This document shows, piece by piece, positions 28,346 through 37,629 of a stretch of 64,000 nt of DNA. A program made the translations under genes and the position numbers. The stretch lies in assembly GCA_048265185.1 (NCBI GenBank), contig JBLXBZ010000001.1, forward strand, positions 558,001 to 622,000, written 5' to 3'. The DNA is from JBLXBZ01 sp048265185. Its GTDB lineage: Bacteria > Pseudomonadota > Alphaproteobacteria > Rhizobiales > Stappiaceae. A model generated the notes under the pieces. The model saw nothing but the letters and a program-made list of their open reading frames with translations, ran no database searches and had not been told where the DNA came from. Each line of letters opens with the position of its first letter. Position 1 is the stretch's first letter.

Positions 28346-28585
28346 TCAACTCACCAGCTGATGAGCCGCGAAATAACCAATCACCGGCATTCCCGCCATA
28401 GTGATCCCGAAAATCAACAGACGTAAAAATCTTTTACGCCGTTGTAAAAAACCAAAGCCGCCTTGCGTCTGCGTTTGTTTTTCGGCCGCCGCATCGAGAA
28501 CGGCGACCAAGATTTTATAGTCTAGCCAACCGACATAGCCCCCAACCATGGCTCCTGTCACGCCGGCCAGCGAAAAATCAGGCAC
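28346..28585 (-). CDS. Small membrane protein between nuoH and nuoI
   Basis: 79 residues, GTG start at 28583-28585 with GAGG about ten bases upstream. It has a Gly-rich hydrophobic N-terminal segment (residues 6-22), a soluble Gln/Lys/Arg-rich middle (35-53), and a C-terminal membrane helix (54-75). Gaps of 12 bp to nuoH and 26 bp to nuoI place it firmly in the nuo transcript. I do not recognise a family. It may be a lineage-specific complex I accessory or assembly protein, but that is inferred from position only. Confidence 0.7.
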   Translation of the reverse strand: MPDFSLAGVTGAMVGGYVGWLDYKILVAVLDAAAEKQTQTQGGFGFLQRRKRFLRLLIFGITMAGMPVIGYFAAHQLVS

Positions 28586-28597
28586 AAGCGGCTAACC

Positions 28598-29647
28598 TCA
28601 AGGCGCCCATCCCATGACCATCAGTACGGCGGCGACGATAAACACCATCGCCAACGACAGAGGCAGAAACACCTTCCATCCCAAACGCATCAACTGGTCG
28701 TAACGATAACGCGGCACCATCGCCTTCACCATGGCGAACATAAAGAACACCATCAGCGACTTGAGCAGGAACCACACAATTCCAGGAACCCAAGTGAAAG
28801 GAGCGATATCAAGCGGCGGCAACCACCCTCCCATGAACATGATCGTCATCAACGAACACATCAATGCGATAGAGACATACTCGCCCAGCATGAACATCAT
28901 ATATGGCGCCGAGCCATATTCGACCATAAAGCCGGCGACCAGCTCTGATTCAGCTTCAGCCAAATCGAATGGAGGTCGGTTGGTTTCCGCCAGCGCCGAA
29001 ATGAAGAACACGACGAACATGGGGAACAACGGCAGCCAGTACCAATTGAGGAAACTGAGCCAAGGCAAGCCGATCGCGTTCGCCAAGCCGCTTTCTTGTG
29101 AGGTGACGATGCCGGACAGGTTCATCGTCCCAGCGCAAAGAAGAACAGTCACCACCACAAAGCCGATGGAGACCTCATAAGAGACCATCTGCGCGGCGGA
29201 GCGAAGCGCTGAAAGAAACGGATACTTGGAGTTGGAGGCCCACCCGCCGATGATCACTCCATAAACGCCCAGCGACGAAATCGCCAGAATATAAAGCAAC
29301 CCCGCGTTAATATCCGCGATCACCCAGCCATCAGCGACGGGAACAACCGCCCAAGCGCCCAAAGCCAACGTCACCGTCACCAAAGGCGCAAGCAAAAAGA
29401 GGCCTTTATTGGATCCCGATGGAATGACGGGTTCTTTCAGAACAAACTTCAAAAGATCGGCAAAGGATTGCAATAATCCCCAGGGACCTACGACGTTCGG
29501 GCCGCGACGAATTTGCACCGCCGCCCAGATCTTACGATCCGCATAGAGAATATAAGCGATAATCACCAGAAGCACGACGAGCAAAAGCACGCTCTGGCCC
29601 AGCATGATCAGAAAAGGAAGGAGATAATCCATCCAGATGTCAGCCAT
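28598..29647 (-). CDS. nuoH: NADH-quinone oxidoreductase subunit H
   Basis: Membrane subunit that forms much of the quinone chamber; 349 residues, eight helices. 'DRKIWAAVQIRRGPNVVGPWGLLQS' near the N-terminus and 'ETNRPPFDLAEAESELVAGF' in the middle are the diagnostic loops. ATG at 29645-29647, 15 bp after nuoG. Confidence 0.97.
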   Translation of the reverse strand: MADIWMDYLLPFLIMLGQSVLLLVVLLVIIAYILYADRKIWAAVQIRRGPNVVGPWGLLQSFADLLKFVLKEPVIPSGSNKGLFLLAPLVTVTLALGAWAVVPVADGWVIADINAGLLYILAISSLGVYGVIIGGWASNSKYPFLSALRSAAQMVSYEVSIGFVVVTVLLCAGTMNLSGIVTSQESGLANAIGLPWLSFLNWYWLPLFPMFVVFFISALAETNRPPFDLAEAESELVAGFMVEYGSAPYMMFMLGEYVSIALMCSLMTIMFMGGWLPPLDIAPFTWVPGIVWFLLKSLMVFFMFAMVKAMVPRYRYDQLMRLGWKVFLPLSLAMVFIVAAVLMVMGWAP

Positions 29648-29662
29648 ATTGGCCCCCGTCCC

Positions 29663-31765
29663 TTATTCGGCTGCTTCAACTGCGCGGGCTTTGGCGAGAG
29701 CGGAGCATTCCGCCAAAGTCGCCGACGCACGTGCAATCGGATTGGTAAGATAGAAGTCGCTAACTGCGTTAGAGAAACCGCTCTTGTCCATATCACCGCC
29801 AAGTTTGGCGGCGGCGAAGACGCCCGTCACGTCAACGGGAGCCACCATATCGATCTCGCTCATATGCGGATATTCCGCATAAAGTTTCATTCGAAGCTCG
29901 CGAAGCGAATCAAATGGCAAGGGCGTACCGAGCGCCGCGGACAAGGCCCGCAAGATCGCCCAATCCTCCCGCGCGTCCCCGGGAGGGAAACCAGCGCGGT
30001 CGCCCATTTGAACGCGCCCTTCCATATTCACCCAGGTTCCGGATTTTTCCGTATAAGTCGCGCCCGGAAGGATAACGTCGGCGCGATGAGCGCCCCGATC
30101 CCCATGAGTTCCAATGTAAACTACCAAAGCGTCGCCAAAGGATGACATATCCAGCTCGTCGGCGCCTAAAAGGAAAACAACGTCAAGCTCGCCCTGAGCC
30201 GCGGCGTTTTGAATTTGCGCCACTGAAAAACCATCCTCGCCCGGCACGAAGCCCAGATCAAGGGCGCCCACACGGGAAGCCGCCGTATGCAACACGGAAA
30301 AACCATTCCAGTCGTCGCTCACAGCGCTGGTCTTCTCGGCCAATTGAGCGGCGGCCGACAAGATCGCGGAGCCGTCGGGGCGCATCAAAGCCCCCTGCCC
30401 GATAATGATCAACGGACGCTCCGCTTTCATCAGCACATCGGCGAAAGGATGCGAGCCTGCGAGAACGTCGCTCAAGGTCTCAGGCCCTGCGCCCAGATAG
30501 CTTGTCGGATAGGTCAGATCCGCAGCCTCGCCAATAACGCCCACGGGAAGCCCGTTCATACGCCAGCGCTTGCGAATACGCGCGTTCAGCACAGGCGATT
30601 CAAGCCGCGGATTGGATCCTATGAGCAATACGGCGTCGGCGTCTTCGATGCCCTCGGCGCCCGCGTTAAACAGATAAGAAGCCCGTCCGAGCGCCGGATC
30701 GAGAGCTGCCCCGTCCTGACGGCAATCCATATGGCTTGAGCCCAGAAGCCCCATCAACTGTTTCAGGGCGAAAACTTCTTCAACGCTGGCGAGGTCGCCT
30801 GCGATCGCCGCCGATTTCGCTCCCCCGCAAGCTTTAAGCCGTTCGGCCACCGTCGCAAAAGCCTCGGACCAGGACGCTGGTTTGAGCCGGCCATCATGAT
30901 TCACGTAAGGCTGATCCAAACGCTGGGTTTTCAAACCGTCCCAGACATAGCGGCTCTTATCGGAAATCCACTCTTCGTTCACCGCATCGTTAATCCGCGG
31001 CATGATGCGCATAACTTCACGGCCGCGCGTGTCCACGCGAATGGCGGATCCGAGAGCGTCCATAACGTCGATGGTTTCGGTCTTTTTCAACTCCCATGGA
31101 CGCGCGTGAAACTCATAAGGCTTATGGGTGAGCGCGCCAACCGGGCACAAATCAACCACATTCCCCTGCATTTCCGATGAAAGGGCGCCTTCGAGATAGG
31201 AGGTGATTTCCGCGTCTTCGCCCCGGCCGATAAGCCCAAGATCAGAAACGCCGCAAACTTCCGTCGTGAAGCGAACGCAGCGCGTGCAGTGAATGCAGCG
31301 CGTCATGATCGTCTTCACCAGAGGGCCGATATATTTGTCTTCGACGGCGCGCTTGTTCTCCGAATAGCGAGAAGCGTCGACGCCATAGGCCATCGCCTGA
31401 TCCTGAAGGTCGCACTCGCCGCCTTGATCGCAAATCGGACAATCCAGCGGATGGTTGATCAGAAGGAACTCCATCACTCCTTCGCGCGCTTTTTTCACCA
31501 TTGGCGTTTTGGTGAAAATTTCAGGAGCCTCGCCATTTGGCCCCGGGCGCAGGTCGCGCACGTTCATGGCGCAAGAAGCGGCTGGCTTTGGCGGCCCGCC
31601 CTTCACTTCAACCAGACACATGCGGCAATTGCCGGCGATCGACAACCGATCGTGAAAGCAAAAACGCGGCACTTCCGCGCCCGCCGCCTCACACGCCTGC
31701 AGCAGAGTATATTCGGCCGGGACTTCGACCTCATTTCCGTCGACGAAAACTTTCCGCAACGACAT
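29663..31765 (-). CDS. nuoG: NADH-quinone oxidoreductase subunit G
   Basis: Large iron-sulfur subunit of the peripheral arm, 700 residues. The N-terminal ferredoxin domain has the [2Fe-2S] ligands in 'AGNCRMCLVEV'; 'HPLDCPICDQGGECDLQ' and 'CIHCTRCVRF' supply the [4Fe-4S] clusters, followed by the molybdopterin-oxidoreductase-like domain, which no longer binds molybdenum in this family. ATG at 31763-31765, 20 bp after nuoF. Confidence 0.96.
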   Translation of the reverse strand: MSLRKVFVDGNEVEVPAEYTLLQACEAAGAEVPRFCFHDRLSIAGNCRMCLVEVKGGPPKPAASCAMNVRDLRPGPNGEAPEIFTKTPMVKKAREGVMEFLLINHPLDCPICDQGGECDLQDQAMAYGVDASRYSENKRAVEDKYIGPLVKTIMTRCIHCTRCVRFTTEVCGVSDLGLIGRGEDAEITSYLEGALSSEMQGNVVDLCPVGALTHKPYEFHARPWELKKTETIDVMDALGSAIRVDTRGREVMRIMPRINDAVNEEWISDKSRYVWDGLKTQRLDQPYVNHDGRLKPASWSEAFATVAERLKACGGAKSAAIAGDLASVEEVFALKQLMGLLGSSHMDCRQDGAALDPALGRASYLFNAGAEGIEDADAVLLIGSNPRLESPVLNARIRKRWRMNGLPVGVIGEAADLTYPTSYLGAGPETLSDVLAGSHPFADVLMKAERPLIIIGQGALMRPDGSAILSAAAQLAEKTSAVSDDWNGFSVLHTAASRVGALDLGFVPGEDGFSVAQIQNAAAQGELDVVFLLGADELDMSSFGDALVVYIGTHGDRGAHRADVILPGATYTEKSGTWVNMEGRVQMGDRAGFPPGDAREDWAILRALSAALGTPLPFDSLRELRMKLYAEYPHMSEIDMVAPVDVTGVFAAAKLGGDMDKSGFSNAVSDFYLTNPIARASATLAECSALAKARAVEAAE

Positions 31766-31785
31766 CGCTCAAGTCTCCCTACCGC

Positions 31786-33084
31786 TTATTCCGCCGCCGC
31801 CAACGGACGAACCCGCGGCTTGGCTGTGAATTCATCAATCCGCGCCTCGATAACAGGACGGAAATTCTTGATTAGCCCCTGAATAGGCCATGCGGCGGCG
31901 TCTCCAAGAGCGCAAATCGTGTGCCCTTCGACCTGTTTAGTCACCGCGAACAACATATCAATTTCTTCTTTCGAGGCGTTGCCCTTGGCCATGCGCTCCA
32001 TCACCCGCCACATCCAACCGGTGCCTTCGCGGCACGGCGTGCACTGGCCGCAGCTTTCATGTTTATAGAAATAACTGAGCCGAGCGATGGCTTTGATGAT
32101 GTCCGTGGATTTGTCCATGACAATCACGGCCGCAGTTCCAAGACCGGAGCCTTGCGCCTTGAGGCTGTCAAAATCCATTGGGCAATCAATTATATTTTCC
32201 GCCGTCACGCATGGAACGGAAGAACCGCCGGGAATAACGGCCAGCAGATTGTCCCAACCGCCACGAATCCCGCCGCAGTGCTTTTCGATGAGTTCACGGA
32301 ATGAAACGCCCATTTCCTCTTCGAAGGTGGCCGGCTTGTTGACGTGACCAGACACGCAGAACAATTTCGTTCCCACGTTATTTGGCTTGCCAAGTCCAGA
32401 GAACCATGCGGCGCCGCGTCTCAGAATGGTTGGCGCGACCGCAATGGATTCAACGTTATTGACCGTTGTTGGACACCCGTAAAGCCCGACGTTCGCAGGG
32501 AACGGCGGCTTCAGGCGGGGCTGTCCCTTCTTGCCTTCAAGGCTTTCAAGAAGGGCGGTTTCTTCGCCGCAAATATAAGCGCCGGCGCCGTGATGCACAT
32601 AAACGTCGAAATCATAGCCATGAACGTTGTTCTTGCCGATAAGACCTGCGTCATAGGCTTGATCGATCGCCGCCTGCAACCGCTCTCGCTCGCGAATGAA
32701 CTCGCCGCGCACATAGATATAGGCGGCGATGGCGCCCATGGCGCAGCCTGCGATCAAACATCCCTCGATCAGATGATGCGGGTCATGACGCAGGATCTCG
32801 CGATCCTTACAAGTGCCTGGTTCGGACTCATCGGCGTTCACCACCAGATAAGCGGGACGACCATCGGATTCTTTCGGCATGAAGGACCATTTGAGGCCCG
32901 TCGGGAACCCTGCGCCGCCGCGGCCGCGCAATCCCGAAGCTTTCATCTGCTCGACGATCCAATCGCGTCCTTGGTCAATAATCGCCTTGGTGCCATCCCA
33001 AGACCCGCGTTGACGCGCGCCCTCCAAACCCCAGTCATGCAGACCGTAGATATTGGTGAAGATACGATCCTGATCTTTCAGCAT
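31786..33084 (-). CDS. nuoF: NADH-quinone oxidoreductase subunit F (NADH/FMN binding)
   Basis: Holds FMN, the NADH site and cluster N3; 432 residues. 'GLRGRGGAGFPTGLKWSFMP' (FMN/NADH glycine-rich loop), 'VNADESEPGTCKDREI' and the cluster motif 'ESCGQCTPCREGTGW' are intact. ATG at 33082-33084, 15 bp after nuoE. Confidence 0.97.
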   Translation of the reverse strand: MLKDQDRIFTNIYGLHDWGLEGARQRGSWDGTKAIIDQGRDWIVEQMKASGLRGRGGAGFPTGLKWSFMPKESDGRPAYLVVNADESEPGTCKDREILRHDPHHLIEGCLIAGCAMGAIAAYIYVRGEFIRERERLQAAIDQAYDAGLIGKNNVHGYDFDVYVHHGAGAYICGEETALLESLEGKKGQPRLKPPFPANVGLYGCPTTVNNVESIAVAPTILRRGAAWFSGLGKPNNVGTKLFCVSGHVNKPATFEEEMGVSFRELIEKHCGGIRGGWDNLLAVIPGGSSVPCVTAENIIDCPMDFDSLKAQGSGLGTAAVIVMDKSTDIIKAIARLSYFYKHESCGQCTPCREGTGWMWRVMERMAKGNASKEEIDMLFAVTKQVEGHTICALGDAAAWPIQGLIKNFRPVIEARIDEFTAKPRVRPLAAAE

Positions 33085-33099
33085 CTCGTCGCCCCCACC

Positions 33100-34368
33100 T
33101 TATGTCTTGCTCGACGGCACGTCGCCCTTGGCGACGCGCTGCGAGAATTCGGTTTCACCGCCCTCAGCAAGAAGTTTTGCCTGTGGGATCCACTCTTCGC
33201 GATCAATCCGACCGCGAAACTTCAAATATCCGTCAATCCAGCTTTTGTTGTCTTCCGTCCAATTCGCAATCTGATCGAAATGAAAGACCCCTAGGTCGTT
33301 AAGCTGAGATTCAATTTTTGGTCCAACGCCTTTGATGCGTTTCAAATCGTCCTTGCCGCCATCGCGCGGCGCGTCGAGAACCACCGGCCGCTCTCCCTCT
33401 TGCGGTTCATCCGCCGCAGATTTCGTGGAGCGTGCGACCTCGACCTCGGCGCGGTCAGAGCTGTCGGGCTTCCCGACATTTTGATTGCTCGCCTTTGGCG
33501 TCGCCGCCTTGGCCTGGGCGCCCTTGTCACCCTCAAGCTTGGAGGCGGTAACTTTCTTGGCTGGCTCAGGCGCCTTCGTTGGCGCGTCGTTAGCCACTTT
33601 GGTCGCGTGCTCATTGATAACGCGAGCAACCGCCTCTTCCGCCGGCGTGGGGACGCCATTATAATCGTTACCGCCGCCATTGATCGACGGGCCAGCGAAA
33701 GCATGCGACGCCTGTTCCGCGCCTTTCACCACATGAGGAGCGGGATCCGCGCCTTTCGTGCTATCCTCGATTTCGTTCAGCGTCACGGCGCCGCCTTCCG
33801 GCGCGCCGAACCGGCGATCAACCTGAGGCCCCGGGGTCACTTCCCGCCCAGCCGCAATATCGTCCAACAAGCCTGCAAGGCTCTCAGGCGTCAGATCCTC
33901 ATATGTGTCTTTGAAAATCTGAATCATGGGCGCGTTCACGCAAGCGCCAAGGCACTCGACTTCTTCCCATGAAAAATCGCCGTCTTCGGATAGCTCGTGA
34001 GCGTGAGCGGCGATCTTCGATTTGCACACCCGAACAAGATCTTCAGCGCCGCGCAACTGGCATGGCGTCGTGCCGCAAACTTGAACATGCGCCTTTTTCC
34101 CCACCGGCTGCAGCTGGAACATCGTATAGAATGTCGCAACTTCCAGAACGCGGATCTTGGGCATGCCAAGCATTTCAGCGACCACGCGAATCGCAGGCTC
34201 TGGAAGCCAGCCGTCATGTTGCTCTTGCGCACGCCAGAGCAATGGAATCACCGCAGACGCCTGACGTCCGGCGGGATAGCGATCTATAACCTTGCGCGCC
34301 CATTCAAGATTTTCCGCCGTGAAAGCGAAATCTTCGGGCTGCTCATGGTGAAGGCGACGTACGGACAT
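33100..34368 (-). CDS. nuoE: NADH-quinone oxidoreductase subunit E with long C-terminal extension
   Basis: Residues 1-170 are the normal thioredoxin-like [2Fe-2S] subunit: 'CGTTPC' and 'CLGACVNAP' give the four Cys ligands of cluster N1a, next to NuoF. The ATG at 34366-34368 shares one base with the nuoD stop. The protein then continues to 422 residues, more than twice the E. coli length: a low-complexity Ala/Lys/Glu linker (about 170-335), then a compact domain from residue 340 (DDLKRIKGVGPKIESQLNDL) that looks like a helix-hairpin-helix fold, ending 'IDREEWIPQAKLLAEGGET'. Such tails occur in some alphaproteobacterial NuoE proteins; their role is unknown to me. Confidence 0.94.
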   Translation of the reverse strand: MSVRRLHHEQPEDFAFTAENLEWARKVIDRYPAGRQASAVIPLLWRAQEQHDGWLPEPAIRVVAEMLGMPKIRVLEVATFYTMFQLQPVGKKAHVQVCGTTPCQLRGAEDLVRVCKSKIAAHAHELSEDGDFSWEEVECLGACVNAPMIQIFKDTYEDLTPESLAGLLDDIAAGREVTPGPQVDRRFGAPEGGAVTLNEIEDSTKGADPAPHVVKGAEQASHAFAGPSINGGGNDYNGVPTPAEEAVARVINEHATKVANDAPTKAPEPAKKVTASKLEGDKGAQAKAATPKASNQNVGKPDSSDRAEVEVARSTKSAADEPQEGERPVVLDAPRDGGKDDLKRIKGVGPKIESQLNDLGVFHFDQIANWTEDNKSWIDGYLKFRGRIDREEWIPQAKLLAEGGETEFSQRVAKGDVPSSKT

Positions 34369-35552
34369 TACCGGTCCACCTCTCCGAACACGATATCGAG
34401 CGAACCAAGAACCGCCGACACATCGGCCAGCATATGTCCTCGGCAAAGGAAATCCATGGCTTGCAAATGAGCAAAGCCAGGAGCTTTGATTTTACAGCGA
34501 TAGGGCTTGTTGGACCCATCCGCCACCAGGTAAACGCCAAACTCGCCCTTAGGCGCTTCGACTGCGGCGTAAACCTCGCCTGCGGGCACATGATACCCTT
34601 CAGTGTAAAGCTTGAAATGATGGATTAACGCCTCCATCGACCGCTTCATCTCGCCGCGCTTCGGCGCCACGACCTTCCCGTCAAGAGACGAAATCGGCCC
34701 GCGTTCAATGGTGAGCTTTTCAAGGCATTGCTTCATAATTTTAACGGACTGGCGCATTTCCTCCATACGGATCAAATAGCGATCGTAACAATCGCCGTTT
34801 TTACCGATAGGAATATCGAAATCCAGCTCCGAATAGCATTCATAGGGTTGTGACTTACGCAAATCCCAAGGCGCGCCCGAGCCGCGCACCATGACGCCGG
34901 AAAAGCCCCACGCCCATGCTTCCTCCAGCTTGACCACCGCAATATCAACATTACGCTGTTTGAAAATGCGGTTTTCCGTCAAGAGACCTTCAATATCGTC
35001 CAAGGTCTGAAGGAAAGGATCGCAAAAGTCCCAAATGTCGTCCAAAAGGGCTTGCGGCAAATCTTGATGCAATCCGCCCGGGCGCACATAAGCCGCATGC
35101 ATGCGCGCGCCGCAGGCCCGCTCATAAAAGACCATCAGCTGCTCGCGCGGCTCAAACCCCCAGAGCGGCGGCGTCAACGCGCCGACATCCATGGCTTGCG
35201 TGGTCACATTCAACAAATGCGACAAGATCCGGCCTATTTCCGAATAGAGAACCCGGATTAACTGGCCACGCTTTGGAACTTCGATATTTAGCAGCTTTTC
35301 AACGCCAAGCGCGAAAGCATGCTCCTGATTCATCGGAGCTACGTAATCAAGGCGATCAAAATAGGGCACCGCCTGAAGATAGGTCTTGTGCTCGATCAGT
35401 TTTTCAGTGCCGCGATGCAAGAGGCCGATATGCGGATCAACACGCGTGACGAGTTCGCCGTCAAGCTCCAGAACGAGACGCAAAACACCATGGGCCGCAG
35501 GATGCTGCGGACCGAAGTTAATATTGAAATTACGGACCTGAGCCTCAGCCAT
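34368..35552 (-). CDS. nuoD: NADH-quinone oxidoreductase subunit D
   Basis: 49-kDa-type subunit related to NiFe hydrogenase large subunits, lining the quinone site; 394 residues. 'NINFGPQHPAAHGVLRLVLELDGE' and 'VRGSGAPWDLRKSQPYECY' are characteristic. The ATG at 35550-35552 lies inside the last codons of the GFA-type gene (8-base overlap), so the two are probably translationally coupled. Confidence 0.97.
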   Translation of the reverse strand: MAEAQVRNFNINFGPQHPAAHGVLRLVLELDGELVTRVDPHIGLLHRGTEKLIEHKTYLQAVPYFDRLDYVAPMNQEHAFALGVEKLLNIEVPKRGQLIRVLYSEIGRILSHLLNVTTQAMDVGALTPPLWGFEPREQLMVFYERACGARMHAAYVRPGGLHQDLPQALLDDIWDFCDPFLQTLDDIEGLLTENRIFKQRNVDIAVVKLEEAWAWGFSGVMVRGSGAPWDLRKSQPYECYSELDFDIPIGKNGDCYDRYLIRMEEMRQSVKIMKQCLEKLTIERGPISSLDGKVVAPKRGEMKRSMEALIHHFKLYTEGYHVPAGEVYAAVEAPKGEFGVYLVADGSNKPYRCKIKAPGFAHLQAMDFLCRGHMLADVSAVLGSLDIVFGEVDR

Positions 35553-35979
35553 GTTGAGGTTCCTGTGTTGGCGCGAAAAGAGCGACGACTTCCGCGCCGG
35601 TCATTTTAGTTGTTTCATTTGCAAACGCGTAGTTGCCCGGCTTTTCATCGATAAATATCTCGCGCGTAAAACGGAACGCGCCCGGATCGTCAAAAGCGCT
35701 GACGGCCACACTCGTATGACTCCCATCACGCATACGCCAAAACAAAGACGTCCCGCAATTCGAGCAAAAAACCCGCTCTCCCCATTCCGAAGAAGCGTAG
35801 GACTTCAATACGGCCTCATCCTCGACTTTCACGCTTTCGCCGCAAGAAACCGCCAGATATGGACCACCGCTCCAGCGCCGACACATGCCGCAATGACACG
35901 CGCCCATCTCATCATTCTCAGGCGTTGCTGTGAAACGAACGGCGCCGCAAAGACAACCACCCGACATTGAGTTTGTCAT
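35545..35979 (-). CDS. GFA (glutathione-dependent formaldehyde-activating-like) family zinc protein
   Basis: 144 residues with the Cys pattern of the GFA/CENP-V fold: 'GGCLCGAVRF', 'CHCGMCRRWSGG' and 'FCSNCGTSLFW', which bind two zinc ions. The founding member was linked to formaldehyde-glutathione chemistry but most relatives have no proven reaction. Here it sits inside the complex I operon, 14 bp after nuoC and overlapping nuoD by 8 bases. I use the first ATG (35977-35979), which has AGGAG upstream; a second ATG four codons later is possible. Confidence 0.9.
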   Translation of the reverse strand: MTNSMSGGCLCGAVRFTATPENDEMGACHCGMCRRWSGGPYLAVSCGESVKVEDEAVLKSYASSEWGERVFCSNCGTSLFWRMRDGSHTSVAVSAFDDPGAFRFTREIFIDEKPGNYAFANETTKMTGAEVVALFAPTQEPQHG

Positions 35980-35993
35980 CAGCTCTCTGCTCC

Positions 35994-36599
35994 TCAGTTC
36001 GTCTTGGCTTTTTCATCTCCGGGAAGCACATATTCAGCGCCCTCCCACGGAGAGAGAAAGTCAAAGTCACGGAATTCCTGGGTCAAGCGAACCGGCTCAT
36101 AAACAACCCGTTTCTTTTCATCGTCGTAACGAACTTCGACATATCCTGTAAGCGGAAAATCTTTGCGCAGCGGAAAGCCGTCGAAACCGTAATCGGTCAG
36201 AATTCGGCGCAAATCGGGATGATCAGAAAACAGCACGCCATACATATCGTATGTTTCACGCTCGAACCAATCGGCGGCGGGAAAAACCCCTGACAAAGAA
36301 GGAACCGGCGTCTCTTCATCCGTCATCACTTTAACGCGGATACGAAGGTTCTGTTTCGGAGAAAGAAGATGATAGACAACATCGAACCGCCGCTCGCGCT
36401 CCGGCCAGTCAACGCCGCAAATATCTGTTATATTGACGAACTGACATCTGGCGTCATCACGCAAAAAACGCATGACAGTCGTTAGTGACGTAAGCCCAAC
36501 ACTGAGCGTCAATTCACCAAAAGCGACGTTACAGCTATCAACAGCGTCATTGAGCGACGCCTGAATATGCTCGCCCAGTTCCAAGAGCGTGTCGTCCAT
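35994..36599 (-). CDS. nuoC: NADH-quinone oxidoreductase subunit C
   Basis: 30-kDa-type subunit of the peripheral arm. 'ERETYDMYGVLFSDHPDLRRILTDYGFDG' is the family signature (ERETYDMYGVLFSDHPDLRR in part). It is separate from NuoD, unlike the NuoCD fusion of E. coli. I use the ATG at 36597-36599 (201 residues), because family members begin close to this point; an ATG five codons upstream (36614) is also open. 95 bp separate it from nuoB. Confidence 0.94.
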   Translation of the reverse strand: MDDTLLELGEHIQASLNDAVDSCNVAFGELTLSVGLTSLTTVMRFLRDDARCQFVNITDICGVDWPERERRFDVVYHLLSPKQNLRIRVKVMTDEETPVPSLSGVFPAADWFERETYDMYGVLFSDHPDLRRILTDYGFDGFPLRKDFPLTGYVEVRYDDEKKRVVYEPVRLTQEFRDFDFLSPWEGAEYVLPGDEKAKTN

Positions 36600-36694
36600 A
36601 AGTCCTTGCCCCATCCATTTGGTCCCGCTACGTCCGGGCCCTCATGAAGAGCGCTGAGCCAATCTCAGCGTCCAATTGCATTCAACATTCCCAC

Positions 36695-37273
36695 TCAACG
36701 TTCAATCGTACCCACGCGTCGGATTTTCTTCTGCAAAAGCAACACGCCATAAAGAAGAGCTTCCGCCGTTGGCGGGCATCCGGGAACATAGATATCCACG
36801 GGAACGACCCGGTCGCATCCACGAACAACGGAGTAAGAATAGTGATAATAACCGCCGCCGTTCGCGCAAGATCCCATTGAGATCACATAGCGGGGCTCCG
36901 GCATCTGATCGTAAACCTTGCGAAGCGCCGGCGCCATTTTATTGGTCAACGTGCCCGCCACGATCATCACGTCGGATTGACGCGGGGAAGCGCGCGGCGC
37001 AAAGCCGAATCGCTCCGCGTCATACCGCGGCATGGACATTTGCATCATCTCCACCGCGCAGCACGCCAGACCAAACGTCATCCACATCAGCGAGCCGGTG
37101 CGCGCCCATTGAATGAGATTGTCGGTCGCTGTGACGACGAATCCTTTATCGGCCAATTCATCGTTCATTTGCAGAAAGAAAGGATCATCCGCGCCGATGG
37201 GCTTCCCAGTATTGGGGTCGATGATCCCTTTCGGCTGCTGGGCGATGAGCGGCTGCTGCGTCGTCAATCCCAT
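36695..37273 (-). CDS. nuoB: NADH-quinone oxidoreductase subunit B
   Basis: PSST-type subunit holding cluster N2, the last iron-sulfur centre before quinone; 192 residues. 'GLACCAVEMM', 'MGSCANGGGYYHYSY' and 'VYVPGCPPTAEAL'-like sequence (here DIYVPGCPPTAEAL) give the four ligands. The ATG at 37271-37273 has AAGGAG eight bases upstream and overlaps the nuoA end by 10 bases; the open frame further upstream is nuoA out of frame. Confidence 0.97.
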   Translation of the reverse strand: MGLTTQQPLIAQQPKGIIDPNTGKPIGADDPFFLQMNDELADKGFVVTATDNLIQWARTGSLMWMTFGLACCAVEMMQMSMPRYDAERFGFAPRASPRQSDVMIVAGTLTNKMAPALRKVYDQMPEPRYVISMGSCANGGGYYHYSYSVVRGCDRVVPVDIYVPGCPPTAEALLYGVLLLQKKIRRVGTIER

Positions 37274-37629
37274 TCCAGCGCTCCTTTTTTCCACTCGTAA
37301 ACGAACCCGATCGTTAAAACGCCCAAAAACACCATCATTGAGCCAAAACCATACCACCCCAGAGAGCCGAATGAGATCGCCCAAGGAAACAGAAACGCTA
37401 TTTCAAGATCAAAGATGATGAAGAGGATCGACACGAGATAGAACCGCACGTCGAATTTCATGCGCGCATCGTCAAATGCGTTGAAGCCGCACTCATACGC
37501 CGAGAGCTTTTCAGAATCGGGGCTCTTGAAAGCCAGTAAAAAGGGCGACACGAGAAGCGCCAGCCCGATCACCAGCGACACGCCGATGAAAACGATGATT
37601 GGGACATAGTCCCTGAGAATATCTTCCAT
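37264..37629 (-). CDS. nuoA: NADH-quinone oxidoreductase subunit A
   Basis: Small three-helix membrane subunit at the arm junction; 121 residues with 'DSEKLSAYECGFNAFDDARMKFDVRFYLVSILFI' (conserved Glu-Cys-Gly loop that closes over the quinone site). I use the ATG at 37627-37629; a TTG two codons upstream is better spaced from AAGGA and is a real alternative. First gene of the nuo operon. Confidence 0.95.
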   Translation of the reverse strand: MEDILRDYVPIIVFIGVSLVIGLALLVSPFLLAFKSPDSEKLSAYECGFNAFDDARMKFDVRFYLVSILFIIFDLEIAFLFPWAISFGSLGWYGFGSMMVFLGVLTIGFVYEWKKGALEWD

